A DNA stretch of 64,000 bases. Source: Bradyrhizobium sp. SRS-191 (GTDB taxonomy: Bacteria; Pseudomonadota; Alphaproteobacteria; Rhizobiales; Xanthobacteraceae). The notes beneath the pieces were generated by a model. That model made no database searches, was not told the DNA's origin, and was given only the letters and a program-made list of their open reading frames with translations. The DNA lies in contig NZ_JANBVS010000026.1 in assembly GCF_024586915.1 (NCBI RefSeq), positions 29,627 through 93,626 on the forward strand. The letters run 5' to 3'. The position numbers were made by a program, and so were the translations under genes. This document shows, piece by piece, positions 46,316 to 55,490 of the stretch (position 1 is the first letter of the stretch; each line of letters begins with the position of its first letter).

Positions 46316-46933
46316 TCAATCGCTGTCCTGGATCTGCACCCAGGGCCGCGCGCCGGCGTCTTGCTGCTCGAAGCGCGAGATATCTCCGGCCAGTGATGCC
46401 GTGAGATCGAGATCATCCCAGCCGTTCAAGAGCTTGGTGCGCCAGATTGGATCGACGGCGAAGGTAAACGTGCGGTTACCTAATCGGATGAGACTGTCGC
46501 GGAGATCGACCGTGATGTGGGAGGCCGTCGTCTGCAGCAGAGTCAGGATCTCCTCCGCATCGGTCTCGCTCACCTGCGCAGGCAGCAATCCGTTGTTGAC
46601 GGCATTCGAGGCGAAGATGTCGCCGAAGCTCGGCGCGATCACGCAGCGGAAGCCGAAATCGACCAGCGCGTAGACCGCGGCCTCGCGCGAAGATCCCGCG
46701 CCGAAATTGCGCCGCGTGACCAATACCCCGGCGGCCTGCGCAGAGGTTGAGTTGAGCGGAAAGTCGGGCCGCCTCTCGCCGCTCTCATCGAACCGCAAGT
46801 CATGGAGCAGATATTGCCCGTAGCCGTCGGCACGCGAGCGCTTCATGAAGCGCGCCGGGATCAGCTGATCGGTGTCGATGCTGGCGAGCGGCAGCGCGCA
46901 GGCCGATGTCGTGAGGATCTCGAACGGCTTCAT
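46316..46933 (-). CDS. LeuD-like small subunit of an aconitase-family hydro-lyase
   Basis: 205 aa from ATG 46933. 'SIDTDQLIPARFMK' and 'RRNFGAGSSREAAVYAL' are the LeuD/aconitase swivel-domain signatures. Forms a heterodimer with the LeuC-like protein, with which it overlaps by 4 bp. Because the pair is coupled to a flavoprotein in a catabolic cluster instead of standing with other leucine genes, it may be a paralogue acting on another 2-substituted dicarboxylate, such as citraconate or 2,3-dimethylmaleate. Plain 3-isopropylmalate dehydratase cannot be excluded. Confidence 0.8.
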   Translation of the reverse strand: MKPFEILTTSACALPLASIDTDQLIPARFMKRSRADGYGQYLLHDLRFDESGERRPDFPLNSTSAQAAGVLVTRRNFGAGSSREAAVYALVDFGFRCVIAPSFGDIFASNAVNNGLLPAQVSETDAEEILTLLQTTASHITVDLRDSLIRLGNRTFTFAVDPIWRTKLLNGWDDLDLTASLAGDISRFEQQDAGARPWVQIQDSD

Positions 46934-48348
46934 GCATCGCTCCTCAGCAGCGGCCGCACGTCGGCGAGATGCCCGGTGATCGCGGCGGCGGCGACCATCG
47001 CCGGCGACATCAGGTGCGTGCGCGCGCCGGGCCCTTGGCGGCCCTTGAAGTTGCGGTTGGTGGTCGACGCGCAGCGCTCGCCAGATGGTACGAGATCGCC
47101 GTTCATGCCGACGCACATCGAACAGCCCGAGCCGACCCAATCGAGACCGGCGTCGATGAAGATGCGGTCGAGGCCTTCCTGCTCGGCCTGCTGCTTGACG
47201 AGATGCGAGCCGGGCGACACCAGTCCCGGCACGCGCGCCTTGCGGCCGGCGAGCACGCTGGCGGCCGCGCGGAGATCCTCGATGCGGCTGTTGGTGCAGG
47301 AGCCGATGAAGACGCGGTCGATCCTGATCGTGTCGAGCGGCTGGCCCGGCGTGAGCCCCATATACTCGATCGCCTCGCGGATATGGCTCGCGCGCGAGGC
47401 ATCGTCCATGGCCGCCGGATCCGGCACGGAGGCTACGATCGGCAGCGCGTCCTCGGGACTGATGCCCCAGGTCACGGTCGGCGCGATGTCCATTCCTCGA
47501 AGCACGATCTCGCGATCGAACACAGCGTCGGCATTCGTCGGGAGCTTGCGCCAGGCGGCGATGGCGCGATCGAGGATATCTCCCACGGGCGCGAACGGCC
47601 GTCCCTTCACATAGGCGAAGGTGCTCTCGTCGGGCGCGATCATGCCGCAGCGGGCGCCGCTCTCGATCGAGAGGTTGCACAGCGTCAGGCGGCCTTCCAT
47701 CGACAAAGCGCGGATCGCCGTTCCCGCATATTCGATCGCATGGCCCTGCGCCCCGTCGGCGCCGATCGTGGCAATGATGGAGAGCGCGATATCCTTGGCG
47801 GTGATATCAGGCGCGGTGGCGCCGTCGATCGTGATGCGCATCCGCTTCGGCTGCTTCTGCCACAGGGTCTGCGTCAGCAGCACGTGCGCGACTTCGGAGG
47901 CGCCGATGCCGAACGCCAGCGCGCCGAACGCGCCATGCGTCGAGGTGTGGCTGTCGCCGCAGACCATGGTGAGGCCGGGCAAGGTCAAGCCTTGTTCTGG
48001 ACCGACGACGTGGACGATGCCCTGGCGCGGATCGTCGAAGCCGAAGATCCGGATGTCGTTCGCCCGGCAATTGTCGTCGAGCTGGCGGATCATGCCGGCG
48101 ATGTCAGGCGCGATCTCGCTGAGGACGCGTGTGCGCGTCGGCACGTAGTGATCGGCGACGCCGATCGTCAGATCCGGCCGCCGCACCTTGGCGCGCTTGT
48201 CCTTGAGCTTGTTGAAGGCATGGAACGAGCCCTCATGCACGAGGTGGCGGTCGATGAACAACAGCTCCGCGCCGTCCTCGCGGCGCGTCACCACATGCGC
48301 ATCCCAGACCTTGTCGAACAGCGTTCGCGGCTGCCCTGTTCCCGTCAT
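46930..48348 (-). CDS. LeuC-like large subunit of an aconitase-family hydro-lyase
   Basis: 472 aa. The three Fe-S Cys are in 'FIGSCTNSRIEDL' and 'GSGCSMCVGMNGD'; 'VCGDSHTSTHGAFGALAFGIG', in part, and 'SGERCASTTNRNFKGRQG' are characteristic. Dehydrates/hydrates a hydroxy-dicarboxylic acid with the 4Fe-4S cluster. Sits between the enoate-reductase-like gene (4-bp overlap) and the LeuD-like gene (4-bp overlap). Confidence 0.85.
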   Translation of the reverse strand: MTGTGQPRTLFDKVWDAHVVTRREDGAELLFIDRHLVHEGSFHAFNKLKDKRAKVRRPDLTIGVADHYVPTRTRVLSEIAPDIAGMIRQLDDNCRANDIRIFGFDDPRQGIVHVVGPEQGLTLPGLTMVCGDSHTSTHGAFGALAFGIGASEVAHVLLTQTLWQKQPKRMRITIDGATAPDITAKDIALSIIATIGADGAQGHAIEYAGTAIRALSMEGRLTLCNLSIESGARCGMIAPDESTFAYVKGRPFAPVGDILDRAIAAWRKLPTNADAVFDREIVLRGMDIAPTVTWGISPEDALPIVASVPDPAAMDDASRASHIREAIEYMGLTPGQPLDTIRIDRVFIGSCTNSRIEDLRAAASVLAGRKARVPGLVSPGSHLVKQQAEQEGLDRIFIDAGLDWVGSGCSMCVGMNGDLVPSGERCASTTNRNFKGRQGPGARTHLMSPAMVAAAAITGHLADVRPLLRSDA

Positions 48349-50423
48349 TCTCGAACGTCCTCAGTTGAGCGCCTCATCGACGCAGCAGGTCGTGTCGTAT
48401 GTCCGAGCGCCGCAGGGAAGGGGGCGCGCGCGGCCATGTGGCCCTGATAGATCGCTTCGAGCGCCGTGCGCGGCGCATTGTTGTCGCCCACCTGCAGCAC
48501 CGGCAAACCGGCGCGCCGCAGGGCGAGATAGAGCGACTGATCGGTGCTGTTGTGATCGACGGCGACCAGCGCCGAGAAGCCGGCGAGGCGCTCGACATCG
48601 CCGGTCGAGAGATCCTCGACCTCCAGGGTCTGACCATCATACGCGCGAACGGCGCGCAAGGTCGCGATCCGCACCTTGCGCTCACGCAGGCGGCGGCTGT
48701 TCGCCAGCGTCGAATAGATCGTCGTACGCCAAGCATAGCTCGTGGCCGGAACGAACAGGGTCACGGCCTTGCCGAGATCGGCGAAATGTTCCAGCGCGGC
48801 GAGCGTGCCCCATTCGCCGGTGCGGTCGAACACCGCAATCGATCCACCGAGCTTCTCCGGCTGATGCAGCGCATCGGGCAGGGTGAATACCGGACCGCCG
48901 CCCGCAATGGGCATGGCGGTCGTGGTCGAGCCCGTCGCCAGGACGATGCGGTCGGCGCCGAAAGCAACGATCTCGGCCGCGTTCGCTTGCGTGTTGAAGA
49001 CGATGGTCACGCCGAGCCGCGTCAGGGCCGCGACCTGGAATTCGATGAACGTCTTGAAGTTCGCGCGTTTGGGCATCAGCCAGGCCGTGCGCAACTGCCC
49101 GCCGAGCTGATCCCCACGCTCACACAAGGTCACGTCATGCCCAAGCGCAGCCGCGACGCGCGCCGCTTCGAGGCCAGCAGGACCGCCGCCGACCACCAGG
49201 AACTTTCGGCGTGCACCGCGCGGCAGAGCCTCCGGCTCCTCGATTGTGCCTTCCAATCCCGCGATCGGATTGATCAGGCAGCGGATCGGCAGGTTCCGCT
49301 CGAGCATGCCGGCGCAGCCCTGGTTGCAGCCGATGCAGCGGCGGATCTCGTCGACGCGGCCCTCGATCGATTTCCTCACGATCGCCGGCTCGGCGAGATG
49401 CGCACGCGCCATGCCGACGGCATCGGCATCGCCCGCGGCAATCATCGCGTCGGCCTCGTCGAGTCCCGTAAAACGGCACACGGCAAAGACAGGCGTTGCG
49501 AAGCCCTCCATGCGCAGCGAGCTTCGGATGCGCGCGGGCAGGGTGCGGAACGGCGACGGATCGAACGCCATGTCGGCCATCTGCGTCGCCAGCGAGTAGC
49601 TCGCGACATAGGCGGAGTGGGAGACGTTGACGAAATCGATGCGCGCGTGCCGCGCCAGCATCGGCACGATGCGTTCGGCCTCGTCGATGCCGAGGCCGCC
49701 GTCGACATATTCGTCGCCGCTGATCCGGATGCCCAGGCAGAATGTGTCGCCCAGCTCGGCGCGTAGCGCAGCCAGCACGCGGGCAGGGAAGCGCAGCCGG
49801 TTCTCCAGGCTGCCGCCGTACTCGTCATCGCGTTTGTTCGACAGCGGCGACATGAACTGCTGCAGCAGATGACCATGCGCCATCTGCAGCTCGATGCCGT
49901 CGAAGCCGGCCGCCACAAGATTGCGCGCCGTCACCAGATGGCCCTCGATCACCTGCTCCATGTCGAACTCGTCCATCGGCCGCGGCGGCAGCGCAGAGAT
50001 CGACCATGGGATGGGCGAGGCGCCCCATGAAACCGTGCGTTCGAAATCGCCTTCGACCTGCCGTCCCAGGTGAATGATCTGGCCGAGCATGAAGGCGCCC
50101 TCCGCCTTCACCGCATCGGTGATGCGGCGGAACGGATCGATGCAGGCGGGGTCGAAGCCGCACACCGCTTGCGGCCGGCCCAGCGAATTGGCGTGGACGC
50201 GGATGGATTCGAAGATGATGGCGCCGACGCCGCCGCGCGCGCGGGCGCGATGATAGGCGAGGTGCTGCGCGCTCGGGAGATGATGCTCGCCGAAATTCGT
50301 GGTGTGCGCAGGGACGAAGATGCGGTTGCGGAAGCGCAAATTGCCGACGTCGAGCGGGCTCATCGCCCTCGCATATGGCTGATGCTGCGACAAATCGCGT
50401 GATCCTCCCAGGAAGCCGCCCAT
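48345..50423 (-). CDS. 2-enoate-reductase / OYE-type flavo-iron-sulfur oxidoreductase
   Basis: 692 aa. N-terminal old-yellow-enzyme TIM barrel binding FMN ('LRFRNRIFVPAHTTNFGEH', 'MAHGHLLQQFMSPLSNKR'), Cys cluster 'CIGCNQGCAG' plus a fourth Cys in 'PIRCLINP' for 4Fe-4S, then FAD/NAD domains ('KFLVVGGGPAGLEAARVAAALG', in part). Same build as 2-enoate reductase, 2,4-dienoyl-CoA reductase and trimethylamine dehydrogenase. Probably reduces an activated C=C bond, or oxidises an amine. ATG 50423 has AAGGA upstream; ATG 50363 with GAGGGCG is an alternative. First gene of the left arm, divergent from the GntR gene. Confidence 0.85.
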   Translation of the reverse strand: MGGFLGGSRDLSQHQPYARAMSPLDVGNLRFRNRIFVPAHTTNFGEHHLPSAQHLAYHRARARGGVGAIIFESIRVHANSLGRPQAVCGFDPACIDPFRRITDAVKAEGAFMLGQIIHLGRQVEGDFERTVSWGASPIPWSISALPPRPMDEFDMEQVIEGHLVTARNLVAAGFDGIELQMAHGHLLQQFMSPLSNKRDDEYGGSLENRLRFPARVLAALRAELGDTFCLGIRISGDEYVDGGLGIDEAERIVPMLARHARIDFVNVSHSAYVASYSLATQMADMAFDPSPFRTLPARIRSSLRMEGFATPVFAVCRFTGLDEADAMIAAGDADAVGMARAHLAEPAIVRKSIEGRVDEIRRCIGCNQGCAGMLERNLPIRCLINPIAGLEGTIEEPEALPRGARRKFLVVGGGPAGLEAARVAAALGHDVTLCERGDQLGGQLRTAWLMPKRANFKTFIEFQVAALTRLGVTIVFNTQANAAEIVAFGADRIVLATGSTTTAMPIAGGGPVFTLPDALHQPEKLGGSIAVFDRTGEWGTLAALEHFADLGKAVTLFVPATSYAWRTTIYSTLANSRRLRERKVRIATLRAVRAYDGQTLEVEDLSTGDVERLAGFSALVAVDHNSTDQSLYLALRRAGLPVLQVGDNNAPRTALEAIYQGHMAARAPFPAALGHTTRPAASMRRSTEDVRE

Positions 50424-50485
50424 GGCTTGATCCTTGCTTCGATTGGGGGCGATGGAGCCGGTTGACCGAAGCTGTCATATTTCCT

Positions 50486-50500
50486 ATACACCTGATGTAT
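50486..50500. promoter_or_regulatory. Candidate GntR operator between the two arms
   Basis: Perfect inverted repeat ATACA-N5-TGTAT, the only clear palindrome in the 116-bp divergent region. GntR/HutC regulators usually bind sites of GT-rich dyads of this sort. Position fits control of both the enoate-reductase arm and the regulator/transporter arm. Confidence 0.55.
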
Positions 50501-50539
50501 TGAAAGCAAGATAGCTCTCATCCACGGGACTCCTCGCCC

Positions 50540-51364
50540 TTGCGCACCGCGTCCGAGCCACTGAAGGCACGACGAATCTACCTGCTGCTGAAGGACAAGA
50601 TCGCATCCGGCGAGCTTGCGGACGGCGAGCGGCTGCCCGGTGAATTCGCGCTGGCCGAGGAGCACAACGTCTCCCGTGTCACCATCCGCCAGGCGCTGGA
50701 TCTGCTCGCCTCGGAAGATCTGATTCAGAAGAAGAGCGGGCTCGGCACCTTCGTGCATCGTCCTGCCTCGAAGGTGCGAACCATCCTCGCCGACGTCTCC
50801 AACGTGTTTGCGCATCTCATCGAGATGGGGCGCACGACGGATGTCCGGCTGTTGTCGTTTGATTACGTCACCCCGTCCGACCAGATTCGCGAAGCCCTGC
50901 GGCTCGCGCCCGACGAGCGCTCGCAGCGCTCGGTGCGCGTCCGTCTCGTCGATGGCGTGCCGTTCTCCTATCTCATCGCCAACGTCCCCGAGCGCATCGG
51001 CCGCAACTATTCGCGCGAGGATCTCGCGCGCATGCCGTTGCTCGAACTGATCGAGCGCTCCGGCTTGACCAGCGCCTCGGCGCGCCAGGAGATCAGCGCC
51101 GTGTTGTCGAGCCCCGATGTGGCCGAGGCGCTCGACGTCGATGTCGGCATGCCGCTCGTGGCCCTGCGCCGCACGGTCTACGGCAAGGATGGTCAGCCGA
51201 TGGAGCATCTGCAGGCGCTCTACCGGCCCGATCGCTACACATTGCAGATGAACCTCGAACGGACGGGCGACGAAGGGCACCGGCACTGGAGCCCGACCGC
51301 CGAGGTGTACCGCAGGGAGCGCCCGCGCCGGCGGCCGCCAGTCAGGAAAGTGGGGAAGTCATGA
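50540..51364 (+). CDS. GntR-family regulator, HutC subfamily
   Basis: 274 aa, start TTG at 50540 as the first usable codon of the frame. Winged helix 'LLKDKIASGELADGERLPGE' and 'EEHNVSRVTIRQALDLL'; C-terminal UTRA effector domain from about residue 85 ('PFSYLIANVPERIG', 'VVALRRTVYGKDGQPMEHLQALYRPD', in part). Overlaps the substrate-binding-protein gene by 4 bp, so the regulator is the first gene of the right arm and probably autoregulated. Effector presumably the imported substrate or an intermediate. Confidence 0.9.
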   Translation: MRTASEPLKARRIYLLLKDKIASGELADGERLPGEFALAEEHNVSRVTIRQALDLLASEDLIQKKSGLGTFVHRPASKVRTILADVSNVFAHLIEMGRTTDVRLLSFDYVTPSDQIREALRLAPDERSQRSVRVRLVDGVPFSYLIANVPERIGRNYSREDLARMPLLELIERSGLTSASARQEISAVLSSPDVAEALDVDVGMPLVALRRTVYGKDGQPMEHLQALYRPDRYTLQMNLERTGDEGHRHWSPTAEVYRRERPRRRPPVRKVGKS

Positions 51365-52584
51365 CGTTGAGCTCGAAGTCGCTGTCACGCCGCAATGTGC
51401 TCAAGAGCGGTGTCGCGCTTACCTCGATGCTGGCCGCACCGGGTCTGCTGCGCGCCGAGCCGGCGCCGGTCAAGGTCGGCCTGCTGCAGCCGATCTCCGG
51501 CGCGTTCGCGCTCGACGGCGACCTCGCCAAGATCGGCGCGGAGTTCGCGATCAAGGAGATCAACGACGCCGGCGGCATCAAGGCGCTCGGCGGCGCCAAG
51601 CTGGAGCTCGTGATCGGCGACAGCCGCTCCAATGCGGAGGCCGGCGCCCAGGCGACCGAGGAGCTGCAGTCGGCCGGCGTTGCCGCCGTGCTCGGCGGCT
51701 TCGCCTCGGGCATCGCGCTGACCGCGACGCAGACCGCGTCGCGCTACGATCTTCCGTTCGTCGTCGACTGCGCGGTGGCCGATACGATCACCGAGCGCGG
51801 CCTGAAGAACACCTTCCGCTTCAACCCGAATTTCAGCATGGCCACGTCCGTGGCGCTGAAGAACCTCGTCAAGCTCAACGACGACGCCGGCAAGCCGATC
51901 AAGACGGTGGCGATCGTGCACGAGGACGGGTTGTTCGGATCGGGCCTCGCCAAGATCATGCAGGAGAAGCTGCCGCCGCTCGGGTTCCAGATCGTCGAGA
52001 CCATCGCGCATCCAACCCCCGCGCGCGACATGACCAACGTCGTGCTCCGGCTGCGCGCGCTCAATCCCGACCTGATCGTGCCGTCGCACTACTTCAACGA
52101 GTTCGTGCTGATGGCTCGCACGCTGCAGCAGCAGCGCGTGCGCCCGAAGGGCATCTACGCCGTGTTCGGCGGCGCCGCCTCCAGCTACCGCTTTGTCAAC
52201 GAATTCCCCGAGGCCGCCCAGGGCGTGATGGACTGCAACCATTGGGGCGATCCGAAGAGCCCGATCACCGCCAAGCTGCGCGAGACCGTCACTGCCGCCG
52301 GCAAGTTCTACGCCTACAACACGCCGATCAACTACTCCCTGGTGAAGGTGTTCGCCCAGGCCGTCGAGAAGGCCGGCAGCGCCGATCGCGCCAAGATCAT
52401 CGAGGCGCTCGCGGCGAACGAGTTCGACAGCGGCATCATGCCCTACGGCAAGACCAAGTTCGACGCCAAGGGCCAGAACACCAGCGCGCTTCCGCTGAAT
52501 ACGCAGGTGCAGGGCAAGGACATCAAGGTGATCTACCCGGCCGAATATGCCGACGCGAAGCCGATCTTTCCGATCAACGGGTGA
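51361..52584 (+). CDS. Liv-type ABC transporter substrate-binding protein
   Basis: 407 aa. A Tat-like signal 'SRRNVLKSGVALTSMLAAPG' opens the protein, followed by a Peripla_BP_6 domain ('VKVGLLQPISGAFALDGDLA', 'IAVL'-type Rossmann strands). Captures a small amide, amino acid or aromatic acid. Starts by ATGA overlap with the regulator. The gap to the permease genes (52585-52906) holds repeat R3. Confidence 0.9.
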   Translation: MTLSSKSLSRRNVLKSGVALTSMLAAPGLLRAEPAPVKVGLLQPISGAFALDGDLAKIGAEFAIKEINDAGGIKALGGAKLELVIGDSRSNAEAGAQATEELQSAGVAAVLGGFASGIALTATQTASRYDLPFVVDCAVADTITERGLKNTFRFNPNFSMATSVALKNLVKLNDDAGKPIKTVAIVHEDGLFGSGLAKIMQEKLPPLGFQIVETIAHPTPARDMTNVVLRLRALNPDLIVPSHYFNEFVLMARTLQQQRVRPKGIYAVFGGAASSYRFVNEFPEAAQGVMDCNHWGDPKSPITAKLRETVTAAGKFYAYNTPINYSLVKVFAQAVEKAGSADRAKIIEALAANEFDSGIMPYGKTKFDAKGQNTSALPLNTQVQGKDIKVIYPAEYADAKPIFPING

Positions 52585-52664
52585 TTGGACCGATCAGTGT
52601 GCAGAGACACGGTCGAACGACTGCATCTCTGCATTTTGAAATCTCGCACCCGCCCCTCGGATAG

Positions 52665-52834
52665 TGCGCTCCCTCTCCCCGTTCTTCACGGGGAGAGGGT
52701 TGGGGTGAGGGGCAGCCGCACGGGTGGTGCGCGTGGTCAGACCTGTACCCCCTCACCCGGATCGCATCTGGCGATGCGATCCGACCTCTCCCCGCCCTAG
52801 CGAAGCTTCGCTTCGCCCCGGCGGGCAGAGGTGA
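52665..52834. repeat. Dispersed hairpin repeat, copy R3
   Basis: Same family as R1 and R2: 'ctctccccgttcttcacggg' arm, then 'ggatcgcatctggcgatgcg' arm, ending in 'cgaagcttcgcttcg' hairpin. Located between the substrate-binding-protein gene and LivH. Confidence 0.75.
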
Positions 52835-52906
52835 AGACCGAGCAAGCGGCGAGTGGGTCGCGTACCAAGCAGATCACATGCCGCATCTGCTGAACCAGAG
52901 GATCTA

Positions 52907-53779
52907 ATGTACTCGCCCCAGATCGTCGTGGAGGCGCTGTTGAACGGGCTGATGCTGGGTGCGATCTATGCCTTGATCGCACTCGGCCTGACCTTGATCT
53001 ATGGCGTGCTGCACATCGTGAATTTCGCCCACGGCGCGCTGCTGACGGTGGCGATGTTCATGGTGTGGCTGGCCTGCGCGCGCTACGGGCTCGATCCTTA
53101 TCTCGCGATCCTGTTCGTCGCGCCCGTGATGTTCGCGCTCGGCTATGTCCTCCAGCGCTTCATCATCGGTCCGGCCAGCCACGGCAAGGACAACGGCATC
53201 CTCCTGGTGACCTTGGGTCTTTCGATCATCATCGAGAACGCGCTGCTCGCCGCCTTCCAATCCGACACCCGCACGATCACCACCGATTACTCGTTCCGCG
53301 TCGTCGAACTCGGCCCGCTCTTGCTGTCGTTTCCGCGCGTCATCGGCTTCGGCGTCACCATCGCCACCACACTGCTGCTTTGGCTGGTGCTGCACCAGAC
53401 CGACATCGGCAAGGCGATCCGCGCGGTGGCCAAGGAGAAGCTCGGCGCCAGCCTGGTCGGCATCAGCGTGCCGCACGTCTACGCCATGACTTTTGCGATC
53501 GGCTGCGCCTGTCTCGCGGTCGCGGCGGGCCTGTTGATGCCGTCCTTCTATGTCAGCCCGAAGACCGGTGCGGCCTTCGTGCTGGTCGCTTTCACCATCG
53601 TCGTGCTCGGCGGCATGGGCTCGATCCCCGGCGCGCTGATCGGCGGCCTCCTGATCGGCGTCGTCGAAGCCGCGTCCAGCCTGTTCCTCGGCGACAGCCT
53701 CGGCCAGATCGGCATCTTCCTGATCTTCATCGTCACCTTGCTGGTGCGCCCGACCGGCCTGTTCGGAGCGCGCGCATGA
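52907..53779 (+). CDS. Liv-type ABC permease, LivH family
   Basis: 290 aa from ATG 52907 behind AGAGGATC. Eight or more helices, 'NGLMLGAIYALIALGLTLIYG' and 'HIVNFAHGALLTVAMF' are LivH signatures. Overlaps LivM by 4 bp. Confidence 0.9.
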   Translation: MYSPQIVVEALLNGLMLGAIYALIALGLTLIYGVLHIVNFAHGALLTVAMFMVWLACARYGLDPYLAILFVAPVMFALGYVLQRFIIGPASHGKDNGILLVTLGLSIIIENALLAAFQSDTRTITTDYSFRVVELGPLLLSFPRVIGFGVTIATTLLLWLVLHQTDIGKAIRAVAKEKLGASLVGISVPHVYAMTFAIGCACLAVAAGLLMPSFYVSPKTGAAFVLVAFTIVVLGGMGSIPGALIGGLLIGVVEAASSLFLGDSLGQIGIFLIFIVTLLVRPTGLFGARA

Positions 53780-54747
53780 CCAGGCCGCGTCTCACGACCC
53801 TCGCCATCATCGTCGTTGCGCTTGCCGTGGTCCCGTTCCTTGGCCTGTCCGGCGCATTGCTGAACCTGATGATCTTCATGATGATCATCGCTTTGGCCGC
53901 GCAGGGCTGGAACATCCTCGGCGGCTATGCCGGCCTGTCGTCGTTCGGCCACGCCGCGTTTTTCGGCGCCGGCGCCTATGCGATGGCGGTGCTGCAGACC
54001 CGCTTTGGGGTCAATGCGTGGATTGCGCTGGTGATCGGCATCGCGCTCGGCGCACTGGTCGGCGCCTTCATCGGCTTCCTCAGCTTCCGCTCCGGCCTGA
54101 AGGGCTCGTATTTCGCGCTGATCACCTTGGCCTTCGCCGAGGTCGCGCGCATCCTCGCCAATAGCTGGAATTTCACCGGTGGCGCTGCCGGGATCCTGCT
54201 GAAGCTGCAGACAGGCTTGCCATATCTGCAATTCGCCGACCGTCGCTACTTCCTGCTGGTCGCGCTCGGCTTCGTCGCGATCGGCCTCGTCGTCAGCTGG
54301 TGGCTGGAGCATTCGCGCTTCGGCGCCTATCTCGTCGCGCTGCGTGAGAACGAGCAGGCGGCGCAGGCACTCGGCGTCGACGTGTTCGCGGTCAAGATGA
54401 AGGCGATCGCGATCTCTGGCGCGCTGACGGCGGCCGCCGGCTGCCTGTACGCGCAGAACTATCTGTTCATCGACGCCAATGTCGCGTTCGGCTCGTGGAT
54501 CTCGATCGAGGCGCTGTTCGCGGCGATCGTCGGCGGCTCCGGCACCGTGCTTGGTCCGTTGCTCGGCGCCATCGTGCTGCTCGGACTCGGCGATCTCACC
54601 AAGAGCGTGTCGGGCGGCATTCCCGGCATGGACCTGCTCGTGTTCGGCATCATCCTCGTGCTGTCGGTGGCATTCTCGCCGAACGGTCTGGTGATGCTGA
54701 TGAAGAGCCTCGGCCTGCGTGCGCCGGCCAAGGCGAAGGAGGCGTGA
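53776..54747 (+). CDS. Liv-type ABC permease, LivM family
   Basis: 323 aa from ATG 53776 (ATGA overlap). 'NILGGYAGLSSFGHAAFFGAGAYA', in part, and 'SFRSGLKGSYFALITLAFAE' match LivM. Second membrane subunit. Confidence 0.9.
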   Translation: MTRPRLTTLAIIVVALAVVPFLGLSGALLNLMIFMMIIALAAQGWNILGGYAGLSSFGHAAFFGAGAYAMAVLQTRFGVNAWIALVIGIALGALVGAFIGFLSFRSGLKGSYFALITLAFAEVARILANSWNFTGGAAGILLKLQTGLPYLQFADRRYFLLVALGFVAIGLVVSWWLEHSRFGAYLVALRENEQAAQALGVDVFAVKMKAIAISGALTAAAGCLYAQNYLFIDANVAFGSWISIEALFAAIVGGSGTVLGPLLGAIVLLGLGDLTKSVSGGIPGMDLLVFGIILVLSVAFSPNGLVMLMKSLGLRAPAKAKEA

Positions 54748-55490
54748 TGCTCGAGGTCAACTCCCTCACCAAGCGCTTCTCCGGCCTCGTCGCGGTCGAC
54801 CAGGCTTCGTTGTCGGTTGCCAAGGGCTCGATCACCGGCCTGATCGGTCCGAACGGCGCCGGCAAGACCACGCTGTTCGCGATGGTCGCGGGCTTCCTGA
54901 ATCCTGACGGCGGCAGCGTCAGGTATGATGGCCGTGACATCACGCAGCTCGCCCCGCATGTGCGGGCGCGCGCGGGCATCGCGCGCACCTTCCAGATTGT
55001 GCAGCCGTTCGAAGGCCTGAACGTGCAGGAGAACATCGCGGTCGGCGCCTATCTGCATACGGCTGATGCCAATGAGGCAATGCGCCAGGCCGCTGAGATC
55101 GCCAGGCGCGTCGGGCTTGGCGCCGATCTCGCCAAGGCCTCCTCCGATCTCACCGTCGCGGGCCGCAAGCGTCTCGAAGTGGCGCGCGCGCTTGCCACGA
55201 AGCCGAAGCTGCTGCTGCTCGACGAGGTGCTCGCCGGCCTCAACCCGTCCGAAATCCGCGACGTGCTGCCGCTGGTGCGCGACATCCGCGATCAGGGCGT
55301 GACCATCCTGATGATCGAGCACATCATGCAGGCGGTGATGAACCTCTGCGACAAGGTCTATGTTCTCTCGCAAGGGCGCATGATCGCCGAGGGCGAGCCG
55401 CGCGCCGTGTGCGAGGATCCCCACGTGATCGAGGCCTATCTTGGCCACGGCGCCGCGGAGCGGCTGCGCGCGGAGCAGGCCCATGCTTGA
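54747..55490 (+). CDS. Liv-type ABC ATPase, LivG family
   Basis: 247 aa from ATG 54747 (TGATG overlap). Walker A 'GPNGAGKTT', Walker B 'LLLLDEVLAGLNP' and 'IEHIMQAVMNLCD'. The expected signature LSGG reads 'LTVAGRKRLEVARAL', a deviation at the ABC signature (TVAG for SGG-type) also seen in some LivG proteins. Confidence 0.88.
   Translation: MLEVNSLTKRFSGLVAVDQASLSVAKGSITGLIGPNGAGKTTLFAMVAGFLNPDGGSVRYDGRDITQLAPHVRARAGIARTFQIVQPFEGLNVQENIAVGAYLHTADANEAMRQAAEIARRVGLGADLAKASSDLTVAGRKRLEVARALATKPKLLLLDEVLAGLNPSEIRDVLPLVRDIRDQGVTILMIEHIMQAVMNLCDKVYVLSQGRMIAEGEPRAVCEDPHVIEAYLGHGAAERLRAEQAHA

Noticed and set aside
46316..47680. 454-codon frame joining LeuD to an Arg-rich N-terminus
   Set aside because: Only the last 205 codons match LeuD. 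The first part is the out-of-frame shadow of leuC; the LeuD start at 46933 overlaps the leuC stop.
53065..54747. 560-codon frame containing LivM
   Set aside because: The first 237 codons are an out-of-frame reading of LivH; LivM starts at 53776.
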